A stretch of DNA of 64,000 nt, from positions 1 through 64,000 of the forward strand of contig NZ_JAMHGA010000002.1 in assembly GCF_023660105.1 (NCBI RefSeq), read 5' to 3'. Shown piece by piece: positions 25,881-35,337 of this stretch. A program made the translations under genes and the position numbers. Every line of letters starts with the position of its first letter. Positions within the stretch are counted from its first letter, which is position 1. The notes below the pieces were generated by a model. It was not told where the DNA came from and ran no database searches. It saw only the letters and a program-made list of their open reading frames with translations. The stretch comes from Desulfovibrio aminophilus (GTDB lineage: Bacteria > Desulfobacterota > Desulfovibrionia > Desulfovibrionales > Desulfovibrionaceae).

Positions 25881-28310
25881 TTGTACCCGCTTCCGCCTGG
25901 ATCGGCAACGCCCGCGCCGGAGGCCTCGGCCGAAGCCGCGCAAAACGCCGCGCCGGAGGCCGGGGCGGTGGAGACCCCGGCGGCCGAGGACGTGCTGCCC
26001 TACACCCGCGCCGACGCGGAGCAGGATCTCGTGGGCCGGTACGGCGAGGCGGACGGCAAGGGACTGCTCGGCATGTTCGACGCCCTGGCCGAGTCCTGGG
26101 CCGAGCGCGAGGGCCGCGATCCGTCCGAGTGGTTCGAAAAGCACCTGGCCGGGATCGTGTCCGAGGACCGGGACCGGGCCCTGGGCGCGGAGGAGCTGGG
26201 GCAGGGCAAGGAACTGTTCCAGCCCAGCCGGGAGGATGTCCGGCTGGCGGACGAGGCGCTCGCAAGCGATGTCGCGTCCTGGGCGGAAAGCGTTGATGCG
26301 CTGGGGGAACGCTCGTCGCGCGACAACATGACCATGTTGAACCAGACGCCCCTGGTCCTGCAGATGCTCGGCGCGAACAACCTGTCCGTGCGGATTTCGT
26401 CGGGGAAACTCGCCAAGGCCATGTCGGATCATGAGCTTTCGCCGGAGCTGATCAAGCAGGTTCCCGGCGCGATGGCCGACCCGATCATGATCTTCCGCTC
26501 CATGTCGAAGGGCGGCGACATGGTCATGATGCTGGAACTCAAGGACCAGCACGGGGGAACCGTCGTCGTGCCGATCACCCTGGAGAAGGAGACTCCCGAG
26601 GGATATTCGGCCAACATCGCCACCAGCATTTACGGGAAGACGAACGAGGGGACGCTCCAGCCGAATAATGGCTGGTTTTCCAGGCAGATCGAGAGCGGGA
26701 ACCTGCTGTACCGGAACAATAAAAAAAGCCGGGATTGGGCGCGCACTTCCAGGCACCAATTGCCTGGGGCGAACTCACGCCCACTCTCGGCAGGACAGAG
26801 AATATACACTGACGCGGATTTGGTCAAGCTGCGCGAGGCGAACCCCACGCTGTACCAGTCCGCGACGGAGAGCGCCGCCCGGCCGGTGCTGGACGCGGAC
26901 CCCGGGCAGGGCCCCGGCATCGGCTTGGAGGCCGTGCGCGCGATCCTGGCCCCGCTCCAGGAGGCGGCGGAGAACGCCGCGCCGCTGGAGGTGGTGTCCA
27001 ACCTCGCGGCCCTGCCGGAGCATCTGCGCCGGGACGCGGCCCAGGGCGGCGGAACGCCCGAGGCCGTGCTCGATCCCCGCTCCGGCACGGTCTACGTGCT
27101 GGCCGACGCGGTGCGTTCCCCGGAGCGCGCGGTGGCCCTCTGGCTCCACGAGCAGGGCCTGCACGTGGGCCTGCGCGGGCTGTTCGGCCAGGACGCGGCC
27201 AGGTTGGACGCCTTCCTGGACCAGACCTTCGAGCACTTCGGGGCCGAGAGTTTCCGCGAGCTGGCCGAGGCCCACGGCCTGGACCTGTCCACCGAGGACG
27301 GCCGCCGCCGCGCGGCCGAGGAACGGCTGGCCGTGCTGGCCGAAAAGGTGGTCCTGGGCCGGGAGCTGGACGCGGCCGAGCAGGGCTTGTGGGACCGCGT
27401 GCTGGAGATGGTCCGGGAATGGCTGCGCGAACGCGGCGTCGATCTCGGGCTGCGCGAACGCGGCGTCGATCTCGGGCTGCGCGACGCGGACATCGCCCGC
27501 GTGGTGCGCGACTCCGTGCGCTGGACCATGGGGGACCGCCGGGCCCGGGGCGACGAGCGGACGCTGTATCAGGGGGCCAAGCTGGAGCAGGCCCGCAAGA
27601 TCGGCGAGCGGGTGGAGCGCGAGGCGAAATCCTGGAGCGGGGCCGTGGACCGCTTCCTGGCTGGTGCGCTCAATCCGTCGGAGTCCCTGCGCGTGGGCTC
27701 CACGCCCGAGGTCCTCCAGGCTGTCGGCGCCAAAGCCCTGCCCTTGGAGATGACTCAGCGCAAGGCCTCCAAAATCCTGCGCGACAAGCACCACCTCCCG
27801 GCGGATATTCTCAAGGCTCTGCCGCGTCTCCTCGCCGAGCCCGTGGCCGTGTTCGATTCCGCCACCATGGCCAACAGCTTGGTGGTCCTCACCGAGGCCA
27901 GGGACATGGCCGGAAAGCCCGTGATCGTCGCCGTGCATCTCGCGGTGCGCGAAGGCCACCACGAAATCAACGAGATCGCCAGTGTCTACGGCAAGGACGG
28001 GTTTTCCGGCTGGTTCAGGCGGGAAGTCGGGGACGGCAGGCTGCGCTACATCGACAAAAGAAAGGCCGCCTCGGCAGCCGGGTCCGGGGAGCTCCAATTG
28101 CTCAAGGAGCGGACCTACCGAGGCGGCAAGCAAAAAATACTCACGGAGACCGATATTGTCAAGCCGATCCTGCCGGACGACGAGCTGTCGCATGGCGGCC
28201 TGAAAGGAACTTCCCCCCGCGCGGCCGTCACCTTCCTGGACGACTGCCGGGCCCTGATCCGGCTGTTCACGTCCGCCGATCCCACCTCCGTGATCCACGA
28301 GGCCGGGCAC
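25881..28310 (+). pseudogene. Remnant of phage polyvalent protein with two MuF-C-like domains
   Basis: About 810 codons in one open frame, with no credible start or end. No in-frame ATG/GTG with an SD exists at the left (first residues are Pro/Ala-rich linker), and at the right the frame is cut at SVIHEAGHV, immediately before the RNase stop codon. Domain order: MuF-C-like domain 1 (about residues 145-320, MLNQTPLVLQMLG ... IATSIYGKTNEG ... GWFSRQI), zinc-peptidase-like segment (LWLHEQGLHVGLRGLFG near 420), helical region with a 27-bp duplication, MuF-C-like domain 2 (about 585-770, STPEVLQAVGAKALPLEM ... LVVLTEARDMAGKPVIVAVH ... IASVYGKDGFSGWF), then a second HExxH. MuF-type proteins of phages and related elements carry such C-terminal effector domains. 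The frame continuing to 30692 is antisense of the RNase gene and is not real. The gap between plsY and the RNase gene holds nothing else. Confidence 0.7.
27423..27476 (+). repeat. 27-bp perfect tandem duplication
   Basis: Two exact copies of a unit beginning CTGCGCGAACGCGGCG, at 27423-27449 and 27450-27476, adding nine residues (LRERGVDLG) in frame. A third partial copy follows (CTGCGCGA). It lies within the MuF-like remnant. Confidence 0.9.
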
Positions 28311-28313
28311 GTA

Positions 28314-30371
28314 TCAGCCTTCGTGGGCCTCCAGGACCTTCAGCTCGTTGGTCAGGGGATCGACGCGGCCGAAGACGAGGTCGAAGCGCTGGCCGGGATA
28401 GAGCTTGTCTCCGAGCATGTGGCGCGGGGCGCGCACGTTGATCTGGAGCTGGGGCAGGGCCAGGGTGGGGTAGGGCCCGGAGTCGTCCACCAGCACGGCG
28501 GGGTGCGGGGTGCGGCCGTGCTGGGCCAGGAAGAGCAGCTTCCAGTAGCGCGGGCGGTAGCGTTGGATCACGGACACGGCCTGGATGCGGCCCGAGAGGT
28601 TGGGCAGCAGGGCCTCCAGGGCCTCGCGGTCCAGCCGGGGCGCGCCGGTGGCCAGGAACGAGGCGGCCTGGGCCATGTTCACCAGGTCGGTGTAGCGCCG
28701 GATGGGCGAGGAGATCGGGCTGTAGGCCGGGACGCCGAGGGCCGCGTGGCGGCGCGGCGTGACTTCCAGGCTCGGCGGGGTGAGCAGTTTGACCGCCGCG
28801 AAGATGTCCGAGGGCTCGCTGAACACCCCGGCGGCTTCCGGAGGCAGGGCGATGTCCTGGGTGCGGTGCAGCAGCGGCACGCCGTGCTCCCGGGCCCAGG
28901 CGGCCATGCCCGCGTTGGCCAGGATCATGAATTCGCTGATGACGAGCTCGGCGCGCGGATGCGGCTCCTTGACCTCCACGGACACGCGCACGTCGCGGCC
29001 CGAGCCTTCCAGGATCACCTCCGGGTCGGGCCGCTGGATCACCGAGGCCCCGTCCTCCACGCGCCGGGCCAGCCGCTTTTCGGCCAGTTCCAGGGCCAGG
29101 GCCAGGCGCGGGTCGCCGCCTTGCTCCAGGGCCGCCTCGGCGTCGGCGTAGGAGACGTTCGCCTGCACGCGGATGAAGGCCAGGCGCGGCTCCACGGACA
29201 GGGGCAGGCCCCGTTCGTCCAGGACCGTCTCCACCAGCAGCGAGGCCCGCGTCTCCCCGGCCCGCAGGCTGAAGAGGTCCGTGCCCAGGGCCTCGGGCAT
29301 CATGTGGCTCGTGCCCTCGGGCAGGTAGAGGCTTGTGGCCCGGGAAAACACGGCCTGGTCCAGGGGCGAGCCGAAGGTCCAGGTCGCGGTGGGGCAGGCC
29401 AGGGCGATCCACAGGCGGTAGCCCCCGCCGGGTTCGCGTTCGATGTGGAAGGCGTCGTCGATGTCCCGGGTGGTGGGCGCGTCGATGCTCACCAGGGCCA
29501 GGGGTTCGGGGTCGCGGCGCGCCGCCTCGAAAGCCCGGCGCTGGTCTTCCATTTCCCCCGCGAAGTCGGAACTCCATGCGTCGCCCCAGGCGAAGCCCGC
29601 CTCGTCGAGCAGGGAGTTGTGGTGCGGCTCCACCGAGCCCCAGGCCTCGGCCAGGAGCAGGGCCAGGTGCGGGTGGTCGGGCAGGCCCTTGCGCAGCATG
29701 TCCCAGAGCTTGGCGTCGCGCTCGTCCAGGGATTTGGCCAGGACCGAGCGGAGCAGGCCGCGCAGGCGCTCGGCCACGTCCTCGTCCACCGGCGGCAGGG
29801 CCGGGCCCTGGCCGCTCCGGCGGCGCTCCCAGAGGGCCTTGAACAGGGCCTGGCCGCCGTCCACCAGCCGTTCGCGTTCGCGGGCCTCGTTCTGCTGGTT
29901 CAGGCGGGCGTCGACCTTCTCCGCCGGATAGACCTCGAAGTCCGGGGGCTGGAACTTGAAATGCGTCTTGGCGGCCAGCAGGGCTCGGCCCGTGGCCGCG
30001 ATCTCGTCCGGCCCGGGCTTTTCCCAGACCAGCCCGGCGAACCACTCCACCGGGGCCTTGTCCACCTCGCCCTGGGCCATCTCCCAGATTTCCATGGCGT
30101 CGACCCGGGATTCCAGCGCCTCGCGGCGCTTGTGGTGCTCGGTCAGACGGTCGAGCATCTCCTGGCGTCCGGCCTGGCCGGGATATTCCGGCCCGGTCCA
30201 GGGCAGGACCCGGGCGGCGGCCAGCACCGTCTCCCGCTTGGTGTGGGTGAACAGGCGCAGGCGTCCCGAGGTCTCCTCCTGGACCCAGGCCAGGTGGGCC
30301 TGGTTGCCCTGCAGGAACTCGACCACGCAGCCGGGATGGATGAACCCGCCGATCTTGGGGGGCTTGGGCAT
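28314..30371 (-). CDS. RNase II-family (RNB domain) exoribonuclease
   Basis: 685 aa from ATG 30371. The RNB catalytic core is present: SIDAPTTRDIDDAFHI holds the acidic metal ligands, YLPEGTSHMMPEALG and SPISSPIRRYTDLVNMAQ are the standard RNB motifs. The N-terminal ~280 residues differ from classical RNase II cold-shock domains. A C-terminal S1/OB-type section ends in NELKVLEAHEG. It degrades single-stranded RNA 3' to 5'. The start is supported by GAGAG upstream (weak). The stop abuts a phage remnant, but all core motifs are intact, so the gene appears functional. Confidence 0.9.
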   Translation of the reverse strand: MPKPPKIGGFIHPGCVVEFLQGNQAHLAWVQEETSGRLRLFTHTKRETVLAAARVLPWTGPEYPGQAGRQEMLDRLTEHHKRREALESRVDAMEIWEMAQGEVDKAPVEWFAGLVWEKPGPDEIAATGRALLAAKTHFKFQPPDFEVYPAEKVDARLNQQNEARERERLVDGGQALFKALWERRRSGQGPALPPVDEDVAERLRGLLRSVLAKSLDERDAKLWDMLRKGLPDHPHLALLLAEAWGSVEPHHNSLLDEAGFAWGDAWSSDFAGEMEDQRRAFEAARRDPEPLALVSIDAPTTRDIDDAFHIEREPGGGYRLWIALACPTATWTFGSPLDQAVFSRATSLYLPEGTSHMMPEALGTDLFSLRAGETRASLLVETVLDERGLPLSVEPRLAFIRVQANVSYADAEAALEQGGDPRLALALELAEKRLARRVEDGASVIQRPDPEVILEGSGRDVRVSVEVKEPHPRAELVISEFMILANAGMAAWAREHGVPLLHRTQDIALPPEAAGVFSEPSDIFAAVKLLTPPSLEVTPRRHAALGVPAYSPISSPIRRYTDLVNMAQAASFLATGAPRLDREALEALLPNLSGRIQAVSVIQRYRPRYWKLLFLAQHGRTPHPAVLVDDSGPYPTLALPQLQINVRAPRHMLGDKLYPGQRFDLVFGRVDPLTNELKVLEAHEG

Positions 30372-30535
30372 GTCGCTCTCTTTGCCGAAAGGGTGAGGGA
30401 ATCCGCGTTCGCGTCCAGGGGTAGCGCCCGGCGGAAACCAGGTCAAGCCGCGACGCCGGCATCCCATAGCCCAGGACGGGCCCGAGGTCCAGGCGGGAAC
30501 GGGGCCGGACGGAAAAAACGCGTCGCGGCGGGCGG

Positions 30536-30563
30536 TTGCATTTTCCCCGGCATGCGCTATGGT
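30536..30563 (+). promoter_or_regulatory. Candidate sigma-70 promoter for the TraR/DksA leader
   Basis: TTGCAT at 30536-30541, 16-bp spacer, TATGGT at 30558-30563. The position fits a transcript that would start near 30570 and include a leader of about 230 nt. The -35 is weak. Confidence 0.4.
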
Positions 30564-30602
30564 GGAGCCGAACACGCACGACATTCCCAGGGAAAACGAA
30601 CG

Positions 30603-30692
30603 ATGACGAACACGCGCCGCATGCATGCGGCCGGGATGAACCCGGCCGTCCGGGAGAAGCTCCTCTTCGCGAGAAAGGGGGCCCTCGTGTAG
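30603..30692 (+). CDS. Possible 29-codon leader peptide
   Basis: ATG 30603 to TAG 30692 encodes MTNTRRMHAAGMNPAVREKL plus nine further residues. Its last codons overlap the left arm of a candidate antiterminator stem. There is no strong SD and no codon run for one amino acid, so it may be a chance frame. It is given because of its position ahead of a terminator. Confidence 0.3.
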   Translation: MTNTRRMHAAGMNPAVREKLLFARKGALV

Positions 30693-30725
30693 CGCGTTTT
30701 TTTGGCTGACGCCCACACGAAGGCC
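30680..30725 (+). promoter_or_regulatory. Candidate antiterminator stem
   Basis: GGCCCTCGTGT (30680-30690) pairs with ACACGAAGGCC (30715-30725) at 10 of 11 positions. The right arm overlaps the left arm of the terminator at 30720-30763, so the two structures exclude each other. This is the usual geometry of attenuation; the signal is unknown. Confidence 0.45.
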
Positions 30726-30763
30726 CCTCGTTCCGGTCGCCGGAGGAGGGGTCTTCTTTTTTT
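30720..30763 (+). terminator. Rho-independent terminator in the TraR/DksA leader
   Basis: Stem AAGGCCCCTCGTTCCGG with CCGGAGGAGGGGTCTT (loop TCG), then T-rich CTTTTTTT. It lies 34 nt upstream of the next gene, so it would stop transcription before it unless read through. Confidence 0.75.
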
Positions 30764-30796
30764 CTCCGCGAACAACGCCTGACAAAGGAGGAAACC

Positions 30797-31141
30797 ATGA
30801 CCGCGGAACAGTTGTCGAGATTGCGAGGAATCGTGGAGGACGAGATCCGGGAGATCCGGCAGGCGCTGGACGCCTGGAGGTCCTGCAACGGCCTGGACGA
30901 GAACGGCGACAGCCGGGTGGAGGACTGCGCCGCGCGCGTGGTCTACCTCGGCTGGAAGGAGAAGACGGAGGGCCGCCTGACGGAACTGCGCCTTCTCCTG
31001 GACCGCATGGACGAGGACGAGTTCGGCATATGCGAGGAATGCGGCGAGGACATCCCCTGGAGACGGCTGGAGCTTCTGCCCGCCACCACCCATTGCGCAC
31101 GTTGCATGGAGCGCCTGGAGGACGCCGCGCGCGGCGCATGA
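30797..31141 (+). CDS. TraR/DksA-type zinc-finger protein
   Basis: 114 aa. The N-terminal 60 residues are a coiled coil (LRGIVEDEIREIRQALDAW); the C-terminus has the four-Cys zinc finger of the DksA/TraR family (CEECGEDIPWRRLELLPATTHCARC). The coiled-coil tip has no clear DxxDxA motif of DksA proper. Such proteins bind RNA polymerase in the secondary channel and tune promoters. AAGGAGG lies upstream. A terminator follows, so the gene is a single unit behind a possible attenuator. Confidence 0.85.
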   Translation: MTAEQLSRLRGIVEDEIREIRQALDAWRSCNGLDENGDSRVEDCAARVVYLGWKEKTEGRLTELRLLLDRMDEDEFGICEECGEDIPWRRLELLPATTHCARCMERLEDAARGA

Positions 31142-31161
31142 CGGCCGTGGATCGTTTCATG

Positions 31162-31208
31162 GAGCGGCCGCCACGGTTGTTGCACCGCGGCGGCCGCTTC
31201 GTTTTTTC
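31162..31208 (+). terminator. Terminator after the TraR/DksA-type gene
   Basis: GAGCGGCCGCCACGG pairs with CCGCGGCGGCCGCTTC around the loop TTGTTGCA, followed by GTTTTTTC. It lies directly before the converging transformylase gene. Confidence 0.8.
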
Positions 31209-31211
31209 GTC

Positions 31212-32486
31212 CTAGTGGCGGAAGGAACGCTGGCCGGTGAAGACCATGGCCACCTGGGGGGCGGCCTCGTTCACGGCCTGGATGACCTCGAAGTCGCGGA
31301 TGGAGCCGCCGGGCTGGGCGATGGCGGTGACGCCCGCGCCGATGAGCAGGTCCACGCCGTCGCGGAAGGGGAAGAACCCGTCGGACACGGCCACCGAGCC
31401 GGGCAGGCCGCCCCGGGCCTCGCGGGCGCGGGCCTCGATGTCGGCCAGCTTGTCGGTCAGGGCCTTGTCTCCGCGCGCCTTGAGCCGCAGTTCGTAGATG
31501 GACAGGTTCAGTTCCTGGAAGGCCAGCATGTCGGCGTACTTGGTCAGGGCCTTGGCGATGGTCAGGTCCACGCAGCCCACGCGGTCCTGCTCGCCGGTGC
31601 CGATGGCCGTGGTCACGCCGTCGCGGACCATGAGGATGGAGTTGGAGGTCACGCCCGCCTCCACGGCCCAGGCGAAGAGCAGGTCCTCGGCCTCGGCCTT
31701 GGTGGGCTTGCGCGCCGCGAAGTGGTTGCCGTCCTTCTCGGCCGTGGCCGGGATGAAGTCCGCGGCGTCCAGGATGCGGTTGCGGAAGGAGAACTGGAGC
31801 ACGACCCCGCCGTCCATGAGCGACTTCACGTCCAGGAAGGGCTCGCGGGAGAGGGAGGCCAGGTCCGCGATGCCCGGGATCCGCAGGATGCGCAGGTTTT
31901 TGCGCTTCTTGAGGACGTCCACCGCGCCGGGCTCGTAGTCCGGGGCGGCCACCACCTCGAAGTAGGCCGAGTCGATGTGCTCGGCCGTGGCCTTGTCCAG
32001 GGGCCGGTTGACCACGATGGCCCCGCCGAAGGCCGCGATGCGGTCGGACATGTGGGCCCGCTCCAGGGCCGCGGCCAGGCCCTCGTCGTTCCAGGCCGCG
32101 CCGCAGGGGTTGTTGTGTTTGAGGATCACGGCGGCGGGCTTGGCCGAGAGGTACTGGAGGATGTTCAGGCCGTTGTCCACGTCGGTGAGGTTGATCTTGC
32201 CCGGGTGCTTGCCGGACTGGATCATGTGCTCCTCGGTGAGCGCCGAGACGAGGCCCTTGCCCGGGCCCCGGAAGGCCACGCCGCCCACGGAGAGCCCGCC
32301 CCCGCTGAGCTCGTAGAGCGCGGCGGGCTGGTCCGGGTTCTCGCCGTAGCGCAGACCCAGGGTTTCGCCGCCGATGCGCCAGACGCGCTTGCGGAAGACG
32401 AGTTCCTGGCCGCCGAGGCTCAGCCGCATCTCCTCGGGAAAGGGATCCTGCTGCAGGGTGGAGTACATCTTCTTCAGGTCGCTCAT
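31212..32486 (-). CDS. purH: AICAR transformylase (PurH C-terminal half, stand-alone)
   Basis: 424 aa beginning MSDLKKMYSTLQQDPFPEEM; covers only the AICARFT domain. Motifs LRYGENPDQPAALY, ILKHNNPCGAAW and the C-terminal FFPFRDGVDLLIGAGVTAI match the bifunctional PurH enzyme's second domain. It transfers a formyl group from 10-formyl-THF to AICAR. The start at 32486 is the best conserved one; an upstream extension to 32669 is not homologous. Its partner activity is encoded about 9 kb away, at 22060. The product pathway continues with the nearby purA. Confidence 0.93.
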   Translation of the reverse strand: MSDLKKMYSTLQQDPFPEEMRLSLGGQELVFRKRVWRIGGETLGLRYGENPDQPAALYELSGGGLSVGGVAFRGPGKGLVSALTEEHMIQSGKHPGKINLTDVDNGLNILQYLSAKPAAVILKHNNPCGAAWNDEGLAAALERAHMSDRIAAFGGAIVVNRPLDKATAEHIDSAYFEVVAAPDYEPGAVDVLKKRKNLRILRIPGIADLASLSREPFLDVKSLMDGGVVLQFSFRNRILDAADFIPATAEKDGNHFAARKPTKAEAEDLLFAWAVEAGVTSNSILMVRDGVTTAIGTGEQDRVGCVDLTIAKALTKYADMLAFQELNLSIYELRLKARGDKALTDKLADIEARAREARGGLPGSVAVSDGFFPFRDGVDLLIGAGVTAIAQPGGSIRDFEVIQAVNEAAPQVAMVFTGQRSFRH

Positions 32487-32667
32487 GGACTGCTCCGTGG
32501 TTGTTTGACGTGGGGAGGCCTGCATAGCACAGGGCGGACCGGCGGGCAAACGCCCGGCCCGGAGCGGCCCGGCCCGACCGGACAGATAGTCGTTGGCGGT
32601 CCCGGGTCTTTCTGTTATGAGGGAGCCGGCCTTGCGCCGATCATTCCGGCAGGGAGCGACAGCGAGC

Positions 32668-33048
32668 ATGTCTGAAAGCTACATCGAGCGGGCGCTTTTG
32701 AAGATCGCCCGGCAGATCAACGCCTACGACGAGGCGTCCCTCATGGACCTCTGGGAGAAGTACGCCGAGAAGGTCCGCCGCTTCGAGCCCACCAAGCGCT
32801 GGGAGGAGTCCGCGCTGCTCTTCGGCATCATCCAGGGCATGCGCCTGAAGAACCAGCTCTTCAACTACAACTGGGCCCAATCGCGCAGGCCCGAGCCCGC
32901 CGGGGACATCGATCTCGCCGCGCTCACGGTCCCGAGCAGGGCGCCCGCCGGGGAAATCCCCCCGCTCTCGGCCAAGGAGCCTGAGAAGGCTTCGGAAAAG
33001 GCCCCCAAGGCGGGCAAGGTCCTCAAGCTGCAACCCAAGAAGAAATAG
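32668..33048 (+). CDS. Small conserved-type protein of unknown function
   Basis: 126 aa. N-terminal helical domain of about 75 residues (YIERALLKIARQINAYDEAS, LMDLWEKYAEKVRRF, WEESALLFGIIQGMRLKNQL), then a Pro-rich linker and a Lys-rich tail (KASEKAPKAGKVLKLQPKKK). No signal peptide or membrane segment. I do not recognise the family. It is divergent from the transformylase gene and 84 nt ahead of purA. The basic tail might bind nucleic acid (inference). Confidence 0.7.
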   Translation: MSESYIERALLKIARQINAYDEASLMDLWEKYAEKVRRFEPTKRWEESALLFGIIQGMRLKNQLFNYNWAQSRRPEPAGDIDLAALTVPSRAPAGEIPPLSAKEPEKASEKAPKAGKVLKLQPKKK

Positions 33049-34407
<1,359 letters not shown>

Positions 34408-34414
34408 GAGCCGG

Positions 34415-35257
34415 GTGGTGGAAGACGGCTCCCGCATCCCCGCCCGCCAGGAGCATGTCCGGCGCAGGCTGGACGCCCTGGCGGCCCACCCGCCCCAGAG
34501 CCTCGTGCTCGAGGGCGGAGACGCGGACGCGCGCGAGGCCCTGTCCCTGTACTGGGCCAAGCTGCTCAACTGCCCGGACCGGGCCTGCGGGCTCTGCGAG
34601 ATCTGCCGCCAGATCGACGAGCGGGTCTTCCGCGACCTCATCCTGGTGGACGCCGCCTTCTTCGAGAGCGAGGGCGCGACCCACAAGTCCCACGTGGAGC
34701 GGGTCCGCGAACTGCGGCCCACCTGGGGCCAGCCGCCGCACGGCGAGGGCCGCCGGGTGACGATCTTCCCCGAGTTCCAGGACCGCAATCCCGAGATCGC
34801 CAACACCCTGTTGAAGACCTTGGAGGAGCCCCGACCCGGCAACGTCTTCGTGCTCACCGCGCCTCAGCGCGAGCGGCTCCTGCCCACCCTGGTCTCGCGC
34901 AGCTTCATCCTCACCCTGGCCTGGCCCGGCGATTCCCGCGAGGACGCCGAGGCCGCCCAGTGGGCCGAGGCCCTCTACGGGGCCTGGGACAACGGCCTGG
35001 GCTGGTTCGGCCGGACCATGGCCAAGGGCGCGGTGGACCGCGACCTGGCTCGGCGGGTGATCCTGGAGGTCATGCGCGGCCTGCGCCGGACCCTGACCGG
35101 GGAGGGAGCCCCGGAGGCCGGGCGGCTGGCCCGCCGTTTCGACGCCGAAGGACTGCGCCGTCTCGGCCTGGCCCTGGGAGAGGCCCAGGACGCCCTGGAA
35201 ATCCAGGCCAATCCCACCCTGGTCCTGGACTGGCTGGCGACGCGCTTCACTCCATGA
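34415..35257 (+). CDS. holB: DNA polymerase III subunit delta prime (HolB-like)
   Basis: 280 aa, GTG start (34415 or 34418; AGGAG at 34406-34410). It has the Cys zinc module CPDRACGLCEIC, the SRC-equivalent region (LPTLVSRSFILTLAWP) and an AAA+ clamp-loader core (NPEIANTLLKTLEEPRPGNV). The Walker A is degenerate (VLEGGDADAREAL), as is normal for delta prime. It begins eight bases after purA. The C-terminal domain is short and divergent. Confidence 0.85.
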   Translation: MVEDGSRIPARQEHVRRRLDALAAHPPQSLVLEGGDADAREALSLYWAKLLNCPDRACGLCEICRQIDERVFRDLILVDAAFFESEGATHKSHVERVRELRPTWGQPPHGEGRRVTIFPEFQDRNPEIANTLLKTLEEPRPGNVFVLTAPQRERLLPTLVSRSFILTLAWPGDSREDAEAAQWAEALYGAWDNGLGWFGRTMAKGAVDRDLARRVILEVMRGLRRTLTGEGAPEAGRLARRFDAEGLRRLGLALGEAQDALEIQANPTLVLDWLATRFTP

Positions 35258-35337
35258 CCGCATGCCCGATCATTTTGCGCCGGAAACATTGCCGGATAAT
35301 CCTTGACAGGCCCCCCCGTGTTTGGATGAGCTGAAGC

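Noticed and set aside
25881-28310. A functional polymorphic toxin with immunity gene
   Set aside because: No start with an SD, no export or immunity gene, and a cut 3' end; remnant is the safer call.
28311-30692. Extension of the MuF-like frame across the RNase gene
   Set aside because: The sequence is the complement of a well-conserved RNB gene, so the frame beyond 28310 is accidental.
35303-35308. TTGACA ahead of the adenylate cyclase as a sigma-70 promoter
   Set aside because: No -10 hexamer lies at 16-18 bp and the start codon would be almost leaderless.
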